From: an uncultured Bacteroidales bacterium
GTDB lineage: Bacteria > Bacteroidota > Bacteroidia > Bacteroidales > UBA932
Assembly: GCA_937901105.1 (NCBI GenBank)
Contig: CALCHD010000099.1
Coordinates: 1-15,532 of the forward strand
DNA length: 15,532 nucleotides
Direction of reading: 5' to 3'
Shown here: positions 14,156 through 15,532 of the stretch, in pieces
Layout of the letters: every line of letters begins with the position of its first letter
Position numbering within the stretch: position 1 is the first letter of the stretch
Made by a program: the position numbers and the translations under genes
The notes under the pieces: model-generated
The model's database searches: none
What the model saw: the letters and a program-made list of their open reading frames with translations, nothing else
Told to the model about the DNA's origin: nothing

Positions 14156-15244
14156 ATGAACACAGAATCACTAGAAAAAGGTACTCAAGAGAACAGCTCT
14201 GCCCCAAAAAGGACACAAATTAGTGAGATAGGCAAAGTTGCCCTCATAAAGAGGCTTTTTGAAGGTACAAAATACAACAATTCCACAACCCAGAAGTTCG
14301 CAGGGCGCATTCCCGACAAAGCAGGCCGCACCAAAGATGTAAACAACTTCATCACTGTGCAGAAGACCATGCTGGAAGGGATAGATTTTGACCTTACATA
14401 CACCCCTCTCAAGCACCTTGGATACAAGGCTGCACTCCTTGCCCTTGGCGGAATCTATGCAAAATGCTACACCCCACATGGACTCTCATTTTCATTGGGC
14501 CTTTCAGCAAGATTCTGTGTAGAGGACGTGGCAGAATTCTGGAGCGGCGTACTTGGAGCATGCAAAGAGCACAACATTGAACAGCTGACCCTTGATTTGG
14601 GAGCCTCAATGACAGGGCTCAACATTGCAATCACAGCCTGTGGCCTCCAAAGCGCAAAGACAGCATCTTCCGTACCTGCGGTAGACAACACCTGCCTTCT
14701 GTGCCTTACCGGCAACGTAGGAGCCGCATACATGGGCCTTCACGTACTTGAAAGGGAGAAGATTGCCTTCAACCGCATACCTGCAGAGCGCGCAGCAGAA
14801 TACGTGCAGCCAGACTTGAGCAAATACAAATACATCTTGAGCCAGTACTTGAGCCCGGAAATCAACCCAAAGACTACCGAGCAGTTCAAGGAGGCCAAGC
14901 TCTTCCCTGCCTGCGGCTACTTCATAACCAACGGACTTGCGTCTGCCGTAATGGAGCTTTGCCAGGAGCACAACGTGGGAGCCAAGATCTATCTTGCAAA
15001 AATTCCAATCGCCTCGCAGACCTTCTCAATGGCAGACGAGCTCAACATGGACGCCATCACCGCAGCCCTCAACGGCGGCGACGACTACAAGTTCCTATTT
15101 GCCGTACCGGTACAGGAGCACGAGCGCTTCCACAAGGAATTCCCCAACGTGGACATCATAGGCCACCTCTGCAAGCCTGAAGCCGGGGCCTCACTTGTTA
15201 CCCCGGAAGGCGCTGAAATTGCCTTGAGGGCACAGGGGTATTAA
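14156..15244 (+). CDS. Degenerate thiamine-monophosphate kinase (ThiL) homologue, likely non-catalytic
   Basis: The 362-residue protein aligns with ThiL (AIR-synthase fold; makes thiamine diphosphate from thiamine monophosphate) over its whole length. Examples are ISEIGKVALIKRL, EGIDFDLTYTPLKHLGYKAA, FSLGLSARFCVEDVAEFW, LTGNVGAAYMGLHVLEREK, LNGGDDYKFLF and the end LRAQGY. But most metal/ATP-binding motifs are changed. The GDDAA loop is absent, TTD has become VQK (K70), NLSD has become ALGG (96-99) and DISDG has become FITNG (256-260). The aspartate matching GGDTT (D147) is kept but its flanks are lost. An extra Ser/Thr/Asn-rich N-terminus of about 20 residues is present. The frame is intact and codon use is ordinary, so it is probably a maintained pseudoenzyme rather than a decaying gene. 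It is transcribed divergently from sufB and monocistronically, ending at a terminator. Its role is unknown. Confidence 0.85.
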   Translation: MNTESLEKGTQENSSAPKRTQISEIGKVALIKRLFEGTKYNNSTTQKFAGRIPDKAGRTKDVNNFITVQKTMLEGIDFDLTYTPLKHLGYKAALLALGGIYAKCYTPHGLSFSLGLSARFCVEDVAEFWSGVLGACKEHNIEQLTLDLGASMTGLNIAITACGLQSAKTASSVPAVDNTCLLCLTGNVGAAYMGLHVLEREKIAFNRIPAERAAEYVQPDLSKYKYILSQYLSPEINPKTTEQFKEAKLFPACGYFITNGLASAVMELCQEHNVGAKIYLAKIPIASQTFSMADELNMDAITAALNGGDDYKFLFAVPVQEHERFHKEFPNVDIIGHLCKPEAGASLVTPEGAEIALRAQGY

Positions 15245-15250
15245 AAAATT

Positions 15251-15288
15251 AACGGATTGACACTGGTTCAGGTCAATCCGTTTTTATT
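15251..15288 (+). terminator. Rho-independent terminator after the ThiL-like gene
   Basis: AACGGATTGAC (15251-15261) pairs perfectly with GTCAATCCGTT (15272-15282) around a 10-nt loop, followed by a T-rich stretch (TTTATTTATT). The A-rich bases on the left side suggest it could also stop leftward transcripts from the gene at the right edge. The rest of the gap to 15359 shows nothing recognisable. Confidence 0.85.
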
Positions 15289-15359
15289 TATTCTGGGGCT
15301 CCCTATTTCTCTCAAGCACCGTACAAACACTGCCCCAATATACCCACAACGTACACTGC

Positions 15360-15532
15360 CTACAAACTCACCTCCGCATCAATCCTGTACTCAAGGTTGT
15401 GGGCTGTAAGGAAATCCAGCAGGTCTGGATTTACATCTACCTTGAACTTGCGGGAGATGTGCTCTACAGAGTAGCCGTGCTCGTAATCAATCAGGTTGAT
15501 TGAAAGGCCTTTCTTCCCTTTGTTTCCTTTGA
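15360..15532 (-). CDS. C-terminal end of an unidentified protein
   Basis: An open minus-strand frame enters from the right edge and ends at the TAG at 15362-15360, giving 56 residues. It begins with a basic KGNKGKKG stretch and continues GLSINLIDYEHGYSVEHISRK, ending LEYRIDAEVSL. Codon use resembles the neighbouring genes and the frame is convergent with the ThiL-like gene, so it is probably real. I do not recognise the family; a small folded C-terminal domain is likely. Its beginning lies outside the window. Confidence 0.6.
   Translation of the reverse strand, partial: KGNKGKKGLSINLIDYEHGYSVEHISRKFKVDVNPDLLDFLTAHNLEYRIDAEVSL

Overview
The window looks like a chromosomal segment of a member of the Bacteroidota, most likely order Bacteroidales. 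Three things suggest this. Candidate promoters fit the Bacteroides-type pattern (TTTG at -33, TAnnTTTG at -7) rather than the E. coli pattern. Shine-Dalgarno sequences are largely absent before the start codons. The suf, htpG, tyrS, rbfA, ispE and B12-dependent ribonucleotide reductase proteins all read like Bacteroidota versions. I saw no rRNA, tRNA, insertion sequence, phage gene or CRISPR array. Most genes are core housekeeping genes; the unusual material lies in the intergenic regions and in one degenerate enzyme.

Left part (1-3116): the N-terminal part of sbcD (minus strand) runs off the left edge. Next comes a 360-bp spacer holding a minus-strand terminator and an 80-bp tandem repeat array that stops 3 bp short of the htpG stop codon. 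htpG follows on the minus strand. The 446-bp divergent spacer upstream of htpG contains a 154-bp symmetric palindrome. It also contains a good Bacteroides-type promoter carrying two TGTAAA-N5-TTTACA operator-like sites for the next gene.

Plus-strand block (3117-6636): a short receiver-plus-Fis regulator, then tyrS, rbfA and a LolC/LolE-type permease. The tyrS, rbfA and permease genes are tightly packed (1-bp overlap, then a 3-bp gap). A bidirectional terminator (6692-6731) separates this block from the convergent minus-strand genes.

Minus-strand block (6740-14103), in transcription order: sufB, pnuC, sufC, sufD, a strong terminator, then a class II ribonucleotide reductase and ispE. SufB, SufC and SufD form the Fe-S scaffold complex. 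A PnuC-family vitamin transporter sits between sufB and sufC, and no cysteine desulfurase gene (sufS) is present. SufD is short and has a cysteine-rich tail.

Right end (14156-15532): divergent from sufB is a full-length homologue of thiamine-monophosphate kinase (ThiL) that has lost most of the metal/ATP-binding aspartates, so it is probably a pseudoenzyme. A terminator follows, then the C-terminal end of an unidentified minus-strand gene.

The strongest candidates for new biology are the degenerate ThiL facing the suf/pnuC operon, the 154-bp palindrome, the repeat array with paired compensatory changes, the operator-like sites on the Fis regulator promoter, and the over-represented TCGGGAAGAG motif. 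All positions and counts were read by hand, without database searches.
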